Positions 25,986 to 36,600 of a stretch of DNA of 64,000 nucleotides are shown here, piece after piece. A model generated the notes under the pieces. The model had not been told where the DNA came from and did not search any database. It was given only the letters and a program-made list of their open reading frames with translations. The position numbers and the translations under genes were made by a program. Within the stretch, counting starts at the first letter, position 1, and the number at the start of each line of letters is the position of its first letter. Origin of the DNA: CAWCTB01 sp963798275 (GTDB taxonomy: Bacteria > Acidobacteriota > Terriglobia > Terriglobales > Acidobacteriaceae); assembly GCA_963798275.1 (NCBI GenBank), contig CAWCTB010000024.1:62001-126000 (forward strand), in the 5' to 3' direction.

Positions 25986-28296
25986 GTGAATAGGGTCCTG
26001 GTTCTTGTCGTTCTGGTTGCTTCCCTGTTTGCGCAGAGCAACACAGGTGGACTCCGCCTGAAAGTGACGGACCCAACTGGCTTGGCGGCGAAGAGCTCTG
26101 TGGAGATCGTCAGCGAGGCTAACCATTATCGGCAATCGCTGCTGACCGATGATGCCGGCAATCTTGAGATTAAGCGCCTGCCGTTCGGTGTGTATCTTCT
26201 GAAAATCCATCATGCTGGATTTAGCTCCCTTCTCGGGCTCAGTTGAGGTTCGTTCCGCCGCTCCGACCGACAAGCTGGTTAAACTCGGTCTGGTTTCGAT
26301 CGAAACCACCATAGAAGTGACGGGGAGCGACACTCTTATCGATCCTCAAAGTGCCGGCAGCGTCAACCAGATTGGCTCAGAAGCGATTGAAGGCCGAGTC
26401 ACATCACTGCCGGGTCGATCGTTGCAAGACTTGGTAAACTCGCAGCCGGGATGGCTCTATGAGGGAAACGCGGTACTCCATCCCCGCGGGTCGGAATACC
26501 AAACGCAGTTCGTCCTTGATGGAATTCCGCTTACAGACAATCGTTCGCCCGGATATGGACCAGAAATTGAAGCCGACGGTCTGCAATCGATGAGCGTTTA
26601 CACCGCCGGAATTCCGGCCGAATATGGGCGGAAGATGGGCGGGGTGGTGGAAGTGAACACCGCGAGAGACACTCGGCAAGGTCTCCATGGAGAGGTAGTT
26701 CTGTCGGGTGGGAGTTTCGACACTGGTAGCAGCTACGTCTTGCTGCAATACCTCGATGGGAAGAACACTCTCGGGGTCACTGCGGCCGGCGCTATGTCAG
26801 GCCGCTACCTGAGTCCTCCCGTTCCTGAGAACTACAGTAACAATGGAACTACGGGTGATTTCTCCGGCTTCTATGAGCGCGATTTCACTCCGCGTGACCG
26901 CCTAAGCCTAATGTTCCGGCATGAGCTGGCGCGCTTCGACATTCCCAACGAGTACGTGCAGCAAGCCGCAGGTCAAAGGCAGGATGGCGACATCTTTGAG
27001 AATCTGGGGATGTTCTCCTATCAACACCTTTTCTCTGCCAACACCGTCGGGAACGTTGGAGGAATGGTGCGCGACAACTCAAACAACCTGTCGTCGAACC
27101 TGCTGTCCACGCCCATCATCGCCTTCCAAGATAACAACTTCACCGAAGCCTATTTCAAAGGAACGATTTCCATTCACCACGGAAGACAGGAATGGAAGGT
27201 TGGCGCCGAATCGGACAACATCTTCCTGCACGAACGCTTCGCTGACGTAATCACGGACCCATCGCAATTCGATCCTGGCACGCCATCTAAGTTCAGCTTT
27301 GCTGGCAATCGCCCGGACCTCGAACAGTCCGCCTTCGTGCAGGACTTGATCCACCTCGGCCAGTGGACGGTTAGCGCTGGTATTCGCTGGGACCACTACC
27401 AGCTCATCGTCAATCAGAATGCGATCAGCCCCCGCCTGGGTATCTCGCGCTACTTTGCCAAAGGCGACCTGCTGGTCCACGCCGCCTATGATCGGGTCTT
27501 TCAGACACCGTCTTTCGAAAATATACTGCTGGCCAGTTCGCCCGACGTCGTCGTGCTGAACCCCCAAATTCTGCGTCTGCCTGTGGAACCGTCGCACGGC
27601 AATTACTACGAAGTGGGCATGACGAAGGGCTTCTTTGGGCAGCTCAGGCTTGACGCCAATTACTATCGGCGAAACGTCAACAACTTCGCCGACGACAACC
27701 TGCTGCTCAACACGCCCGTCGCTTTTCCCATTGCCTTTCGCAAAGCCAACATCTATGGCGCAGAAGGGAAGATCGGCGTTCCGAACTGGGGGCGTTTCTC
27801 GGGGTTCGTGAGCTACTCCTACATGGTGGGATCAGCTTACTTTCCAGTGACGGGAGGGCTCTTCCTCGGGCAGGATGCGACCAACGCTCTGACCCAACTA
27901 GGCGGGCGCTTCTGGGTTTCCCAGGACCAGCGCAACACGGTGCGCGCCCGTTTTCGCTATCAGTTCAAGCCGTGGTTGTGGGGCGCAGCCGGTGCGGATT
28001 ACGGGAGCGGCCTGCCAGTGGACTTTGACGGCACATATGAGCAGGCGCTGGCAGAGTACGGTCAACAGGTGGTTGATCGCGTGAACTTCGAAAGAGGACG
28101 GATCGAGCCTAACTTCTCGCTGAATGCTTCCGTCGGTGCGGATCTTCGGAAGCGGGACAACGTCGTCATGAGTATCCAATTCGACATGACGAATCTTACC
28201 AACCGTCTCAACCTGATCAATTTTGCAGGTTTATTCTCCGGCAACTCCGTTGCCCCACCGGGTAGCTGTGCACTGCGTATTAAGGTGGGTTTCTAG
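25986..28296 (+). CDS. TonB-dependent receptor with carboxypeptidase-regulatory-like N-terminus (one frameshift)
   Basis: Removing one A at 26223 joins KIHHAGF to APFSGSVEVRSAAP and gives a protein of about 769 aa starting at GTG 25986. It has a signal peptide (MNRVLVLVVLVASLFAQ), a carboxypeptidase D regulatory-like domain (about 20-95), a plug (SLPGRSLQDLVNSQPG, VLDGIPLTDNRSPGYG, YGRKMGGVVEVNT) and a 22-strand-type barrel ending in IKVGF, whose terminal Phe is typical of outer-membrane proteins. Such Oar-like receptors import large ligands or oligosaccharides. The single indel may be a sequence error. Confidence 0.8.
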
Positions 28297-28351
28297 TATG
28301 GCGGCATTCAGCCTGTACACGTCGAGGAGGGCGTTTTTCGGCTGACTGGAA

Positions 28352-28379
28352 ACGCTGTTTGCTGGCTCGCAAACAGCGT
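28352..28379. terminator. Strong hairpin between convergent genes
   Basis: A perfect 11-bp stem (ACGCTGTTTGC / GCAAACAGCGT) with a 6-nt loop lies between the receptor stop at 28296 and the minus-strand gene stop at 28415. There is no long T run, so it may act as a weak bidirectional terminator or RNA-stabilising hairpin. Confidence 0.55.
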
Positions 28380-28414
28380 CCTGTGTCCCATTAGTTTAGC
28401 CAGACTTGGGCGTG

Positions 28415-31400
28415 TTAAGGAACGGTAGCGACAGCTTGGTTCGAGTACGAACTTTCGACCTGTTGTGCGTTGACAGCTGTAGCTACATAGTAGTATGTCA
28501 ATCCGCTCTGTACCGTCTGGTCGGTGTAGCTGGTAGCGGCAATCAAGCTAGAATTAACTTTTGTATACGGCCCACCTGAAGTCAGGGACCGATAAGCATT
28601 GTAGCCGACGACTCCCTGCGATGTACTCGCAGTCCACGACAGAGCCACCTGGGCAGTGACCGTTAGGCTCACCGTCACCGTTCGCATAATGCCCCCTCCA
28701 CTCCCGGTCACCGTTATGACATAAGTCCCGGTCGGGGTACTGGCGCCAACGGTGATGGTCATGGTCGAGTTGCCCGCGCCAGGTGCCGCGATTGTGGCCG
28801 GATTGAAGCTCACGGTGGTGCCGGTGGGAGCGCCCGAGGCGGAAAGTGCGATGGAAGCGTTGAAGCCCCCGCTGATGGTGGTGGTGATGGTCGAGCTACC
28901 CTGATTGCCATGCAGCACACTAAGAGAAGCTGGCGAGGCTGAGATGGTGAAGTTGGGTGCCGCGGTTACGGTTAGCGTGACCGTGGCGGTGTGCTGAATT
29001 CCCCCGCCATTGCCGGTCACGGTGATGGGATAAGTCCCGGTCGGGGTGCTGGCCCCCACGGTGACGGTCATGGTCGAGCTGCCCGCGCCGGGGGCTGCGA
29101 TCGCGGCCGGATTGAAGCTCACTGTCGTGCCTGTAGGAGCGCCCGCGGCGGAGAGTGCGATGGAGGCGTTGAAGCCCCCGTTGATTGTGGTGGTGATGGT
29201 CGAGCTACCCTGATTGCCTTGCAAGACACTGAGCGAGGCAGGTGATGCTGAAATTGTGAAGTTTCCTGACCCCGTAACTGTAAGAGTAGCGGAGCCGCTA
29301 ATCTGACCTGAAGTCGCCCGAATGGTGGTGCTGCCCTGCGCTATGCCGGTGGCTAGACCGGTGGTATTGATTGTTGCGACCGACGTCGCGCTCGACGTCC
29401 AAGTGGCCGAGTTGGTCAGGTTCTGCTGGCTGCCATCACTGTAGGTTCCGGTGGCAGTGAACTGCTGCTGTCCTGCTGCCACAATCGAAGCATTCGTCGG
29501 AGAAACTGCTATTGAAACCAACGCCGGCGGGTCTGTCCTAAAGGCAACCATCTGCATAATCCAAGGCCCGGCCGAGGTGAGAGGTGCGCTGGCGCCATAG
29601 CTGCCCGTAGTTGTAACCATCTGATCTTCGGCGATGTCGCCGTCCGGGGAGGTGAGCAAACGACGGCTGAAGCCGCTGCCTGGGCCGCTGGTGAGGGTCG
29701 CGACGATGTCTGCCCCAAAGATCAGATCGGTCGCATTGGTCGTGGTTGCCGAACCACTGCTGCTGGTGGCACTGTTGCCCGAGTTGGCCGCGGTAACGTC
29801 CACGGGACTGCTCGGGTCGGCACCGCTGTATTCCAGAATGCGAATGTCGGGGGATGTCGCGGCACTGGAAAAGGTCACGGTAACAGCGTTGGATCCAGCG
29901 GTGGCGGCCGCGATGTTCTTGGCGTAGTAAATCGATTGCGAAAGTGTTCCACTGACAATGGTGGGGCCGACAGCGCGCGTATAGGTATTACCTTTTGCGT
30001 CGACAACCGAGGTGACCGTGGCTGTGCTGTCGTTCCATCCCACGGCTACGACATTGAGATTGCCGGCGGACTGCGCGGCGTTAAACGTGACACTCACCGT
30101 ACTCTGCGGCGTCTGGGGGATTGCGTAATTGCCCTGCACATAACTGATCGTTGTGGATGCCACCGTTAGCGTGACCGCGGCGGTGTGCTGGATTCCCCCG
30201 CCATTGCCGGTCACGGTGATGGGATAAGTCCCCGTCGGGGTGTTGGCGCCCACGGTTATGGTCATGCTCGAGCTGCCCGAGCCCGGCGCCGCAATCGGGT
30301 TGGGACTGAAACTCACTGTCGTACCCGAAGGCACGCCTGCGGCGGACAGCGTGATCGCACTATTGAAGCCCCCACTGACGGTGGTGGTGATGGTCGAGGT
30401 GCCCTGATTGCCTTGCACCACACTAAGGGAAGCCGGCGAGGCGGCAATTGTGAAGTTGGCCGTGGCCGTCACCGTCAGGGTGGCGGAGCCGCTAACCGAA
30501 CCCGAGGTCGCCCGAATGGTCGTGCTACCTGCGGCCACACCCGTCGCCAGGCCGCCGCTGCCGATGGTGGCCACAGTGGTGGCACTCGAGGTCCAGGTCG
30601 CCGAACTAGTCAGATTCTGGTGGCTGCCGTCGCTGTAGGTTCCGGTGGCGGTGAACTGCTGCTGTTGTCCGGCGGCAATCGAGGCATTCGCCGGAGTCAC
30701 AGCGATCGACAGCAGGGTGGCCGCTGTAACTGTCAGGCCAGTGGAGCCGCTGATCGACCCCGAGGTCGCCCGAATGGTCGTGCTACCTGCGGCCACACCC
30801 GTCGCCAGGCCGCCGCTGCCGATGGTGGCCACAGTGGTGGCACTCGAGGTCCAGGTCGCCGAACTAGTCAGATTCTGGTGGCTGCCGTCGCTGTAGGTTC
30901 CGGTGGCGGTGAACTGCTGCTGTTGTCCGGCGGCAATCGAGGCATTCGCCGGAGTCACAGCGATCGACAGCAGGGTGGCCGCTGTAACTGTCAGGCCAGT
31001 GGAGCCGCTGATCGACCCCGAGGTCGCCCGAATGGTCGTGCTACCTGCGGCCACACCCGTGGCCAGGCCGCCGCTGCTGATGGTGGCCACAGTGGTTGCA
31101 CTCGACGTCCAGGTCACAGAACTAGTCAGGTTTTGGTGGCTGCCGTCACTGTAAGTCCCCGTGGCCGTGTATTGCTGCTGCGTCCCGGCGGCAATCGAAG
31201 CATTGGCCGGCGTCACCGCTATCGACACCAACTGAGGGCCTCCACCCGAGGTGCGGAAGGCGACCATCTGCATAATCCACCGTCCAGATGAAAGTGGCGC
31301 GGTGGCGCTATAGCTGCCTGTCGCTGCGACCATCTGGTCTTCCGCGATGTCGCCGTCTGGCGACGTGAGCAGGCGTTTGGTGAAGCCGCTGCCCGGCCCG

Positions 31401-32905
31401 CTGGTTGCGGTCGCAACGATGTTCGCTCCGAAGATCAGATCCGTTGCGTTTGTAGTGGTCGCCGAGCCGCTGCTGCTGTTGGCGCTACTGCCGGTGTTCG
31501 CGGCCGTCACATCCACCGGGTTGTTCGGATCTGCGCCACTGTATTCAAGGATGCGGATATCGGGATAGGACGCCGGCGTGGAAAACGTCACGGTAACCGT
31601 GTTGGCTCCAGCCGCCGCCGCAGCGATGTTCTTGGCGTAGTAGATGGATTGAGACAGGTAGCCGTTAACGGTCGTTGGACCGACGGCGCGCGCATACACA
31701 TTGCCTTTCGAGTCGGTTATCGAGCTCACAGTCGCCGTGCTGTCGTTCCATCCCACGACTACGACGTTGAGGTCACCGGCAGCCTGCGCAGCGATGAACG
31801 TGATACTCACCGCGGTCTGAGGTTGTTGGGGGGTAGCGGAATTACCCTGCACATACGCGATGCTCATGGCCTGAGCCAGGTCAGCGACACCAGCCGTCAT
31901 GTTAGCCACGCTGGCCGTCAGGGCAGCAGAGCCGTTGATGGAGCCGGAAGTCGCCTGAATTGTGGTGCTGCCGACAGCCACCGCAGTGGCCAGACCGCTG
32001 TTGCTCACAATGGCGACTGAGGGGATACTGGAAGTCCAGGTGACTGAACTGCTCAGATCCTTCGTGCTGCCGTCCTTGTAAGTTCCAATCGCCGTAAACT
32101 GCTGCCGCTGCCCGGTGGTCAGAGTTGGATTGTTCGGCGTTACCGCCAGCGATACCAATCTCGTACTGTTGTAGATCTTCTGGATTTGGGCGTCCGTGAG
32201 GGCACTGTTGTAGATGCGGAAGTCGTCTATCGCGCCGGAGTTAAACTCATTAGTGCCGCCGCGCGAAAACAGATATATGGGGTTGTTGCCAAAGTTGTTG
32301 GTGTTGGTGGAGGCGTTCAGACTCCAGTTGACGGTCTGTAATATGCCGTCCACATAGAACCGTACTTGGTTGCCTCCGGTCTGACTCTTGTCAAAAACCA
32401 CCGCGAGATGGTGCCAAACTCCGGAAGAGGGTTGGCTGTAACAATTGGCCGTGTATCCCACGTCGCCACGTAAGGCGGCTTGAATGCCGCCGCAGGTGGC
32501 ATCGTCCGGAAAGAAGCCGAAACCGGTCGTGGAATTGGTGTAGTCGCTGGTGGCCTCAAACAGCGCATGCCCCCCGGTTGTCAAGTAAGTTCGCTTCGAC
32601 CAAAATGCGACGGTGGCTGCCTTCGTGTTGCTGAGATTGATGGCGGGAATGCTTACATACTGCTGCGTTGCTGCATTCGCAGAAACGGCGCTGCCAATTT
32701 CTCCAGGGACCCAACTGACTCCACTGACCAGGGTGGCGGCATGGCCGTTACCGGACGAATCCGCTGCCTGGATTCCGGAACCTTCGTCAAATGTCCAGTA
32801 ACCGACCGGAGTCTGCGCTTGAGAAGCAGCAACCCAGAGGGTAATAGCTAATATGACGCAAGTGATTACCACTCGTCTTCGAAGAAGGTAAGAATTATGG
32901 GGCAC
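28415..32905 (-). CDS. Secreted modular LamG / Big_2-like / SGGFN / FN3 protein
   Basis: 1,496 aa from GTG 32905 with an AAAGGA site upstream. A signal peptide (VVITCVILAITLWVAASQAQ) precedes a LamG/concanavalin-like domain (about 33-245; VGYWTFDEGSG, HHLAVVFDKSQ, DDFRIYNSALTDAQ). Then come Big_2-like, YVQG module, three Big_2-like, SGGFN module, YVQG module, Big_2-like, two SGGFN modules and a terminal FN3 domain (VALSWTASTSQGVVGYNAYR). No anchor motif is seen. The last roughly 830 residues are nearly identical to the neighbouring gene upstream on the same strand. Probably a carbohydrate-binding surface or secreted protein. Confidence 0.8.
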   Translation of the reverse strand: MPHNSYLLRRRVVITCVILAITLWVAASQAQTPVGYWTFDEGSGIQAADSSGNGHAATLVSGVSWVPGEIGSAVSANAATQQYVSIPAINLSNTKAATVAFWSKRTYLTTGGHALFEATSDYTNSTTGFGFFPDDATCGGIQAALRGDVGYTANCYSQPSSGVWHHLAVVFDKSQTGGNQVRFYVDGILQTVNWSLNASTNTNNFGNNPIYLFSRGGTNEFNSGAIDDFRIYNSALTDAQIQKIYNSTRLVSLAVTPNNPTLTTGQRQQFTAIGTYKDGSTKDLSSSVTWTSSIPSVAIVSNSGLATAVAVGSTTIQATSGSINGSAALTASVANMTAGVADLAQAMSIAYVQGNSATPQQPQTAVSITFIAAQAAGDLNVVVVGWNDSTATVSSITDSKGNVYARAVGPTTVNGYLSQSIYYAKNIAAAAAGANTVTVTFSTPASYPDIRILEYSGADPNNPVDVTAANTGSSANSSSGSATTTNATDLIFGANIVATATSGPGSGFTKRLLTSPDGDIAEDQMVAATGSYSATAPLSSGRWIMQMVAFRTSGGGPQLVSIAVTPANASIAAGTQQQYTATGTYSDGSHQNLTSSVTWTSSATTVATISSGGLATGVAAGSTTIRATSGSISGSTGLTVTAATLLSIAVTPANASIAAGQQQQFTATGTYSDGSHQNLTSSATWTSSATTVATIGSGGLATGVAAGSTTIRATSGSISGSTGLTVTAATLLSIAVTPANASIAAGQQQQFTATGTYSDGSHQNLTSSATWTSSATTVATIGSGGLATGVAAGSTTIRATSGSVSGSATLTVTATANFTIAASPASLSVVQGNQGTSTITTTVSGGFNSAITLSAAGVPSGTTVSFSPNPIAAPGSGSSSMTITVGANTPTGTYPITVTGNGGGIQHTAAVTLTVASTTISYVQGNYAIPQTPQSTVSVTFNAAQSAGNLNVVAVGWNDSTATVTSVVDAKGNTYTRAVGPTIVSGTLSQSIYYAKNIAAATAGSNAVTVTFSSAATSPDIRILEYSGADPSSPVDVTAANSGNSATSSSGSATTTNATDLIFGADIVATLTSGPGSGFSRRLLTSPDGDIAEDQMVTTTGSYGASAPLTSAGPWIMQMVAFRTDPPALVSIAVSPTNASIVAAGQQQFTATGTYSDGSQQNLTNSATWTSSATSVATINTTGLATGIAQGSTTIRATSGQISGSATLTVTGSGNFTISASPASLSVLQGNQGSSTITTTINGGFNASIALSAAGAPTGTTVSFNPAAIAAPGAGSSTMTVTVGASTPTGTYPITVTGNGGGIQHTATVTLTVTAAPNFTISASPASLSVLHGNQGSSTITTTISGGFNASIALSASGAPTGTTVSFNPATIAAPGAGNSTMTITVGASTPTGTYVITVTGSGGGIMRTVTVSLTVTAQVALSWTASTSQGVVGYNAYRSLTSGGPYTKVNSSLIAATSYTDQTVQSGLTYYYVATAVNAQQVESSYSNQAVATVP
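28421..30960. repeat. Long direct repeat, copy 1 (pairs with 33649-36188)
   Basis: DNA here matches the segment 5,228 bp further on without visible indels; many internal landmarks keep exactly that offset. Divergence is concentrated in the first 150 bp and beyond about 30.9 kb, with only scattered substitutions between. The right boundary is approximate because tandem Big_2-like repeats begin there. Confidence 0.8.
30405..31200 (-). repeat. Tandem 258-bp repeats encoding Big_2-like domains
   Basis: Three consecutive Big_2-like domains (LLSIAVTPANASIAAG, TWTSSATTVATIGSGGLATG, TIRATSGSISGSTGLTVTAA) are encoded by DNA with a 258-bp period; two are almost identical base for base. Replication slippage or unequal exchange is the likely origin. 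Confidence 0.8.
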
Positions 32906-33642
32906 GGCCTATCTGTCCTTTCACACGTCTTTCGGAGGGCCTAAGGCCTGCGTATACATCTGCATTAGGCTCACAACGAACACAATCAGGATGGCAGACG
33001 ATGACGTAGAAAGCTCGAACTAATTCTGATCTGGTGGGCACTAAGGTAATCTAAATGATGCATTACTAAGGTTGATGACTGTCTTGGCTGACGATAGGCC
33101 TCCGGTTCCTATCAGGCAGCTCAGTGGCTGGAGCTTCTCCGAGGCAATCGCAGATTTCGAGAGCTTGGTGCCGTTCGTCCGCATGAGGACGTCGGTTAGT
33201 ACTGTCGCTATCATTATGATTTCGAGAACTCCAACCGGGCTGACTGCGTTTCAATCAAGCAGGGAAAGTGCGGAGAGAGTTACGTTTTCACGGCCCACGC
33301 GCCGAATCGTATCCGCACGGAGGACAAGTCTTCGGAGCAGGTAGGCAGCTTCAAGCCAATGCCCGAGAGTGTGTCGAAACGACTAACTTTGAGCGAGAGA
33401 CCGGGTGAAGTGCAATTGGACGCAGCGTTTGCTGGGCGAGGATGGTCGCACAGAAAAATGCACCGCGGATGGAAATGCGCACCGAGAAGTCCTCGCGGAT
33501 TCGCTTTCAACCGACCATATGCTGACACGGGGCCTTGGGTCTTGGAAGTGCTCTTCCAGGTGTGCCAGTAGGGGAACTCACAACTCGTGCAGCATTCAAC
33601 GATTGAGGCCGGGAATTCAACGACAGGATGTGTTACCACACG
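32906..33642. other. Intergenic region between the two minus-strand giant genes
   Basis: About 740 bp with no convincing gene on either strand; the open frames are short and compositionally odd. It contains the leader and presumed promoter of the 1,496-aa gene at its left edge. No transposon ends or terminator were seen. Confidence 0.4.
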
Positions 33643-36600
33643 TCATGGAACGGTAGCGACAGCTTGGTTCGAGTACGAACTTTCGACCTGTTGTGCGTTG
33701 ACAGCTGTAGCTACATAGTAGTATGTCAATCCGCTCTGTACGGTCTGGTCGGTGTAGCTGGTAGCGGGAATCAAGCTGGAATTAAGCTTCGTGTAGGGCC
33801 CGCCCGAAGTCATGGAACGATAAGCATTGTAGCCGACGACTCCCTGCGATGTACTCGCAGTCCACGACAGAGCCACCTGGGCAGTGACCGTTAGGCTCAC
33901 CGTCACCGTTCGTATAATGCCCCCTCCACTCCCGGTCACCGTTATGACATAAGTCCCGGTCGGGGTACTGGCGCCCACGGTGATGGTCATGGTCGAGTTG
34001 CCCGCGCCAGGGGCCGCGATGGTGGCCGGATTGAACCTCACGGTGGTGCCGGTGGGAGCGCCCGAGGCGGAAAGTGCGATGGAAGCGTTGAAGCCCCCGC
34101 TGATGGTGGTGGTGATGGTCGAGCTACCCTGATTGCCATGCAGCACACTAAGAGAAGCTGGCGAGGCTGAGATGGTGAAGTTGGGTGCCGCGGTTACGGT
34201 TAGCGTGACCGTGGCGGTGTGCTGAATTCCCCCGCCATTGCCGGTCACGGTGATGGGATAAGTCCCGGTCGGGGTGCTGGCCCCCACGGTGACGGTCATG
34301 GTCGAGCTGCCCGCGCCGGGGGCTGCGATCGCGGCCGGATTGAAGCTCACTGTCGTGCCTGTAGGAGCGCCCGCGGCGGAGAGTGCGATGGAGGCGTTGA
34401 AGCCCCCGTTGATTGTGGTGGTGATGGTCGAGTTACCCTGATTGCCTTGCAAGACACTGAGCGAGGCGGGCGAGGCTGATATCGTGAAGTTTCCTGACCC
34501 CGTAACTGTAAGAGTAGCGGAGCCGCTAATCTGACCTGAAGTCGCCCGAATGGTGGTGCTGCCCTGCGCTATGCCGGTGGCTAGACCGGTGGTATTGATT
34601 GTTGCGACCGACGTCGCGCTCGACGTCCAAGTGGCCGAGTTGGTCAGGTTCTGCTGGCTGCCATCACTGTAGGTTCCGGTGGCAGTGAACTGCTGCTGTC
34701 CTGCTGCCACAATCGAAGCATTCGTCGGAGAAACTGCTATTGAAACCAACGCCGGCGGGTCTGTCCTAAAGGCAACCATCTGCATAATCCAAGGCCCGGC
34801 CGAGGTGAGAGGTGCGCTGGCGCCATAGCTGCCCGTAGTTGTAACCATCTGATCTTCGGCGATGTCGCCGTCCGGGGAGGTGAGCAAACGACGGCTGAAG
34901 CCGCTGCCTGGGCCGCTGGTGAGGGTCGCGACGATGTCTGCCCCAAAGATCAGATCGGTCGCATTGGTCGTGGTTGCCGAACCACTGCTGCTGGTGGCAC
35001 TGTTGCCCGAGTTGGCCGCGGTAACGTCCACGGGACTGCTCGGGTCGGCACCGCTGTATTCCAGAATGCGAATGTCGGGGGATGTCGCGGCACTGGAAAA
35101 GGTCACGGTAACAGCGTTGGATCCAGCGGTGGCGGCCGCGATGTTCTTGGCGTAGTAAATCGATTGCGAAAGTGTTCCACTGATAATGGTGGGGCCGACA
35201 GCGCGCGTATAGGTATTACCTTTTGCGTCGACAACCGAGGTGACCGTGGCTGTGCTGTCGTTCCATCCCACGGCTACGACATTGAGATTGCCGGCGGACT
35301 GCGCGGCGTTAAACGTGACACTCACCGTACTCTGCGGCGTCTGGGGGGTTGCGTAATTGCCCTGCACATAACTGATCGTTGTGGATGCCACCGTTAGCGT
35401 GACCGCGGCGGTGTGCTGGATTCCCCCGCCATTGCCGGCCACGGTGATGGGATAAGTCCCCGTCGGGGTGTTGGCGCCCACGGTTATGGTCATGCTCGAG
35501 CTGCCCGAGCCCGGCGCCGCAATCGGGTTGGGACTGAAACTCACTGTCGTACCTGAAGGCACGCCGGAGGCGGACAGCGTGATCGCGTTATTGAAGCCCC
35601 CACTGACGGTGGTGGTGATGGTCGAGCTGCCCTGATTGCCTTGCACCACACTAAGGGAAGCCGGCGAGGCGGCAATTGTGAAGTTGGCCGTCGCCGTCAC
35701 TGTCAGGGTGGCGGAGCCGCTAACCGAACCCGAGGTCGCCCGAATGGTCGTGCTACCTGCGGCCACACCCGTCGCCAGGCCGCCGCTGCCGATGGTGGCC
35801 ACAGTGGTGGCACTCGAGGTCCAGGTCGCCGAACTAGTCAGATTCTGGTGGCTGCCGTCGCTGTAGGTTCCGGTGGCGGTGAACTGCTGCTGTTGTCCGG
35901 CGGCAATCGAGGCATTCGCCGGAGTCACAGCGATCGACAGCAGGGTGGCCGCTGTAACTGTCAGGCCAGTGGAGCCGCTGATCGACCCCGAGGTCGCCCG
36001 AATGGTCGTGCTACCTGCGGCCACACCCGTGGCCAGGCCGCCGCTGCTGATGGTGGCCACAGTGGTGGCACTCGACGTCCAGGTCGCCGAACTAGTCAGA
36101 TTCTGGTGGCTGCCGTCACTGTAAGTCCCCGTGGCCGTGTATTGCTGCTGCGTCCCGGCGGCGATCGAAGCATTGACCGGCGTTACCGCCACCGACACCA
36201 GTACGGCTGCCGTCACCGTCAAGCCAGTGGAGCCGCTGATGGCACCCGACGTCGCTCGAATGGTCGTGCTGCCTGCCGCTACACCCGTGGCCAGGCCGCC
36301 GCTGTTGATGGTGGCCACAGTAGTGGCACTCGACGTCCAGGTCACCGAACCGGTCAGGTTTTGGTGGCTGCCGTCACTGTAAGTCCCCGTCGCCGTGTAT
36401 TGCTGCTGCGTCCCGGCGGCGATCGAAGCATTGACCGGAGTCACAGAGATCGACAGCAGGGTGGCCGCTGTAACTGCCAGGCCAGTGGAGCCGCTGATCG
36501 ACCCCGAGGTCGCCCGAATGGTGGTGCTACCTGCGGCCACACCCGTGGCCAGGCCGCCGCTGCTGATGGTGGCCACAGTGGTTGCACTCGACGTCCAGGT

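Noticed and set aside
30185..31291. A 368-codon plus-strand open frame opposite the modular gene, and a similar one at 35641-36738
   Set aside because: Low-complexity Gly/Arg shadow of the Big_2-like repeats in the real minus-strand genes.
33072..33344. Small plus-strand gene in the gap between modular genes
   Set aside because: Composition and translation show no family pattern or ribosome-binding site; treated as chance open frame.
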